The notes under the pieces: generated by a model
The model's input: only the letters and a program-made list of their open reading frames with translations
The model's database searches: none
Told to the model about the DNA's origin: nothing
Program-made: the position numbers and the translations under genes
In this document: one piece after another, positions 22,352-24,695 of the stretch
Layout of the letters: every line of letters starts with the position of its first letter
Numbering within the stretch: the first letter of the stretch is position 1
Assembly (NCBI GenBank): GCA_900546645.1
Contig: URDR01000041.1
Location: 1-24,695 of the forward strand
Direction: 5' to 3'
Length of the DNA: 24,695 bases
Source: an uncultured Bacteroides sp.
Lineage (GTDB): Bacteria; Bacteroidota; Bacteroidia; Bacteroidales; Bacteroidaceae

Positions 22352-24433
22352 TTACATACCCGGAATGTATTCCTTTCCTACAACCAGTTTGTCACCCGAA
22401 AAATCTACTTCAAAGAAGTGGGGAACCCGAACGTAGTGTCCGCGGTCATTATAATGACTATGAACCGACATCAGCCATTTGCCTTCAAATGTACGGAAGA
22501 GCATGCCATGACCAAAGTTAGGAGGTGTTATAGGTTCTTTTTCATGAATCCATGGTCCATCCAATGTTCCGCTTTTTGAATAAGCAACTCCTTGGGTATA
22601 CACATTTTCCACCCAACTTGTCCAAATCATTCCTAAACGCCCCGTGCCTGTACGGAACAGATAGGGACCATCTGTAACCTTATTCGGCTTGATGCTTCCA
22701 TCGGGTGTTGTTTCACGGCTCCAGGGAGAATCGCTGGCACGGAAGAGCAGTTTGCCTTCTCCTATCGATCCGCTCAGGTCTTCTTTCAGTTCGATTTTCT
22801 CAATCGTTCCGTTATTGTTCTGCAGCCATTCATAACAATATACCATATACGGCTTTCCGTCTTTATCAACCCAGAAAGTGCCGTCTAAAGTGGGTTTATC
22901 AGCCGGCAGATATATGGAATCTTGCATCGGTACATAGGGACCGTCAGGAGAATCACTCACCAAGACATGGCTGGCACGACGTTCTATTACATTTTCGCCT
23001 ACTGTATCAATCTTGACTTCCTGATTCGTGAAAGTAGCAAAATAATAATACTTGTCATGATAGGCATGCAGCTCGGCAGCCCATATCATCGGTTTCTTTC
23101 CCATCCAAGAAGTAGAATCGGTTTGTGCCACTTTATAAGGTCCGCTCCAAAGATGCAAGTCTTTGCTTTTCCATAACATTCCTCCTGTACCGGTCATATA
23201 ATAAGTGGCTGTTCTTCGGTCGGCCAACACACAAGGGTCACTCAAACGGATGGAGTCTGTGGAAATTAAGGGTTCATCTGACTGTTCTTTCTCAAACTCT
23301 TCTAAGGTCCAGCTGTCTTTCCACTCTATCACCGGTTTTCCTCCCCGGAAGGTAATAGGCAGCCAGATATACCGTGCATCACTTGGCTTATTGGGTCTCC
23401 AAATATCAGCCATAAAAATAAAGGCATCTTCTTTTCCAGGAAGTTTCAACACGCTGGTGCTTTGTCCACCGAAGGTCAGATAAGCATTTTCTCCCATACA
23501 AGGATTGGGGTATTGCTTCCAAGGTCCCCAAATGCTGGGAGAAGAAAACATACGTGCCTCATTAGGAGCCCAACCTGTACAGCCAGATGTAATCATCCAA
23601 TATACTCCGTTCCTCTTAAAGATAGCTGGAGCTTCGTTATGACCGGCTGGGGCTATACGAATATACTTTCCAGTATGACTGAGGAAGTCATCACTTAACT
23701 CTGCAATTTGCAAAGTAAGATTATCCTCTGAAGAATAGATATGGTATGCTTTGCCATCATCGTCTACAAACAACTGCATATCGCGTGCCATCTGTCCGCC
23801 TTCTAAATCACGCTTCACAAACAATCCTTTATTTATGGCATCATACCATGCTGGTGTCCACCAAGCTTTATACTTTGCCAAATCCAAGGTATCGAATATA
23901 GCCTTCTGCTGAGCTGTCATATCAAAAGGAAGTTTCCCCGGATTAATACGACCTGAGCGCAAATAGGTAAAGGGACCTGTCGGACTATCAGAGACCGCAA
24001 CGGCAGAACGTGCAGCTGCATATCCTTTTCCCTTCAACTCCAGGTGAAACCACATAACAAACTTGCCTGTCTTGGCATTATATATAACCTTAGGGCGCTC
24101 CATCACACAGCCTTGAGTAATTTCACTCAATGAGTCGTTTGTTACAACAGGAAGCACAGCACCTTCGTTCTTCCATTTCACCAAGTCTTTAGATGAATAA
24201 CACATTATACCCACCATGGCACTGCTTGTACTGTCTGATTTATTTTCTCCATACCAATAGTAACTACCATTATGATACAAAATTCCACCCCCATGTGCAT
24301 TGATATGCACTCCTTGATTGTCTGGCCAAATTTCTCCCGATTTAATTGGTTTCCACTCCTGCGTTGGCATACATCCTGTCCCCATCCAAAGAGCAAAACA
24401 TATTACCCATAAAAATAAAGCTGTCTTCTTCAT
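22352..24433 (-). CDS. Tandem GH43 glycoside hydrolase, predicted lipoprotein
   Basis: The 693-residue protein starts with a lipoprotein signal (MKKTALFLWVICF, Cys at 21) and should be secreted and lipid-anchored. The first five-bladed propeller (about 27-350) resembles GH43_24 exo-beta-1,3-galactanases: INAHGGGILYHNGSYYWYGE, ERPKVIYN, DMQLFVDDDGKAYHIYSSED, NEAPAIFKRNG, SGCTGWAPNEA, GGQSTSV. Glu in ERPK, Glu in NEAP and Gln in GGQS correspond to active-site residues known for that subfamily. The second propeller (about 395-690) has LSDPCVL, WAAELHAY, LDGTFW and TDGPYLF, a different GH43 type. Together they suggest attack on arabinogalactan side chains, an inference. Two domains in one chain is unusual but known in Bacteroides. 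Confidence 0.85.
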   Translation of the reverse strand: MKKTALFLWVICFALWMGTGCMPTQEWKPIKSGEIWPDNQGVHINAHGGGILYHNGSYYWYGENKSDSTSSAMVGIMCYSSKDLVKWKNEGAVLPVVTNDSLSEITQGCVMERPKVIYNAKTGKFVMWFHLELKGKGYAAARSAVAVSDSPTGPFTYLRSGRINPGKLPFDMTAQQKAIFDTLDLAKYKAWWTPAWYDAINKGLFVKRDLEGGQMARDMQLFVDDDGKAYHIYSSEDNLTLQIAELSDDFLSHTGKYIRIAPAGHNEAPAIFKRNGVYWMITSGCTGWAPNEARMFSSPSIWGPWKQYPNPCMGENAYLTFGGQSTSVLKLPGKEDAFIFMADIWRPNKPSDARYIWLPITFRGGKPVIEWKDSWTLEEFEKEQSDEPLISTDSIRLSDPCVLADRRTATYYMTGTGGMLWKSKDLHLWSGPYKVAQTDSTSWMGKKPMIWAAELHAYHDKYYYFATFTNQEVKIDTVGENVIERRASHVLVSDSPDGPYVPMQDSIYLPADKPTLDGTFWVDKDGKPYMVYCYEWLQNNNGTIEKIELKEDLSGSIGEGKLLFRASDSPWSRETTPDGSIKPNKVTDGPYLFRTGTGRLGMIWTSWVENVYTQGVAYSKSGTLDGPWIHEKEPITPPNFGHGMLFRTFEGKWLMSVHSHYNDRGHYVRVPHFFEVDFSGDKLVVGKEYIPGM

Positions 24434-24470
24434 AAATTAATAGATTGATTAAATTATCAGATAATAAATA

Positions 24471-24478
24471 CAAAATTA
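24471..24478 (-). promoter_or_regulatory. Candidate -7 element for the GH43 gene
   Basis: On the minus strand TAATTTTG matches TAnnTTTG, 37 bp before the ATG. The -33 region is occupied by the palindrome at 24483-24507. Confidence 0.6.
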
Positions 24479-24482
24479 ATCT

Positions 24483-24507
24483 TTTTAGTATAAAGTTTAC
24501 ACTAAAA
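24483..24507. promoter_or_regulatory. 25-bp near-perfect palindrome, candidate operator of the GH43 gene
   Basis: The site reads TTTTAGT (24483-24489), one base, TAAA, G, TTTA, one base, ACTAAAA (24501-24507). It is symmetrical about 24495 except for the pair 24490/24500. It covers the -33 region, a position where a bound protein could repress or activate. The AT-rich arms lower the weight of the symmetry. Confidence 0.55.
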
Positions 24508-24649
24508 TCAATTTAATATCAGAAACAAATTAATGAGTCTTGCTTTGAGGTAAACAGAACGGAATAAGAAAGCGAATAACCGCAAGGAAGGAAGTGCCCG
24601 AGGACCTGGGAGCACAACGGCTGCACCACACTCCGAACAAGCAGGTACA
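24508..24649. other. Non-coding stretch between the GH43 promoter and the right-hand terminator
   Basis: I see no gene, repeat or RNA in this 142-bp stretch. Its GC content rises markedly from about 24595, in contrast to the AT-rich promoter next to it. Confidence 0.5.
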
Positions 24650-24684
24650 AAAAAAAGTCCCCGGCCTTGAATAAGACCGGGGAC
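24650..24684 (-). terminator. Rho-independent terminator of a minus-strand gene beyond the right edge
   Basis: GTCCCCGG (24657-24664) and CCGGGGAC (24677-24684) form an 8-bp stem with CTT/AAG pairing inside. On the minus strand it is followed by eight T residues (the A run at 24649-24656). Confidence 0.85.
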
Positions 24685-24695
24685 CTGGTAAAACG

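Overview
The window looks like a chromosomal segment of a gut Bacteroidales species, most likely Bacteroides or Phocaeicola. The grounds are the hybrid two-component regulator at the left edge, several promoters with the Bacteroides -7 motif TAnnTTTG, the weakness of Shine-Dalgarno sites, the DPE2-like MalQ with two starch-binding domains, and the general character of the proteins. No complete insertion sequence, rRNA or CRISPR array is visible.

Layout. (1) 1-2274 is the 3' part of a hybrid two-component system gene of the type that controls polysaccharide utilization loci. (2) 2385-2910 is a housekeeping unit: promoter, tRNA-Glu(UUC), rpsT and a terminator. (3) 3081-11698 is an efflux or export operon: TolC-like outer membrane protein, HlyD/MacA-like adaptor, a 782-residue FtsX/MacB-type permease, a DUF2807 lipoprotein-like protein with DGVGG repeats, a 49-residue internally deleted permease relic, and a second 783-residue permease. 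No ABC ATPase gene is present. The operon is preceded by a well-placed sigma-54-type -24/-12 element and, about 100 bp upstream of the predicted start, a perfect 17-bp inverted repeat built from two TGTC-N9-GACA dyads. (4) 11708-12635 is queD-queE for queuosine precursor synthesis. (5) On the minus strand, gyrB (17514-15547), its terminator and then malQ (15380-12714). (6) 17742-19055 is a small accessory island: a ParA-like C-terminal relic, then a tightly overlapping cassette DUF3791 - DUF3990 - DUF3791 - small ORF, closed by a strong terminator. (7) 19119-22021 is an elaborate repeat region followed by an NtrC-type sigma-54 response regulator and its histidine kinase. (8) 22352-24433 (minus) is a tandem GH43 lipoprotein with a palindromic operator candidate, followed by the terminator of a gene beyond the right edge.

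How it may work together. The most coherent story is that the NtrC-type pair at 19348-22021 drives the sigma-54 promoter of the tolC-hlyD-permease operon at 3222, although housekeeping genes and the accessory island lie between them. This is an inference from the promoter architecture and needs direct testing. The DUF3791/DUF3990 cassette is the best candidate for a little-described system: DUF3990 has the sequence pattern of an ADP-ribosyltransferase fold and is flanked by two paralogous small proteins, which suggests a toxin-antitoxin or defence-like unit.
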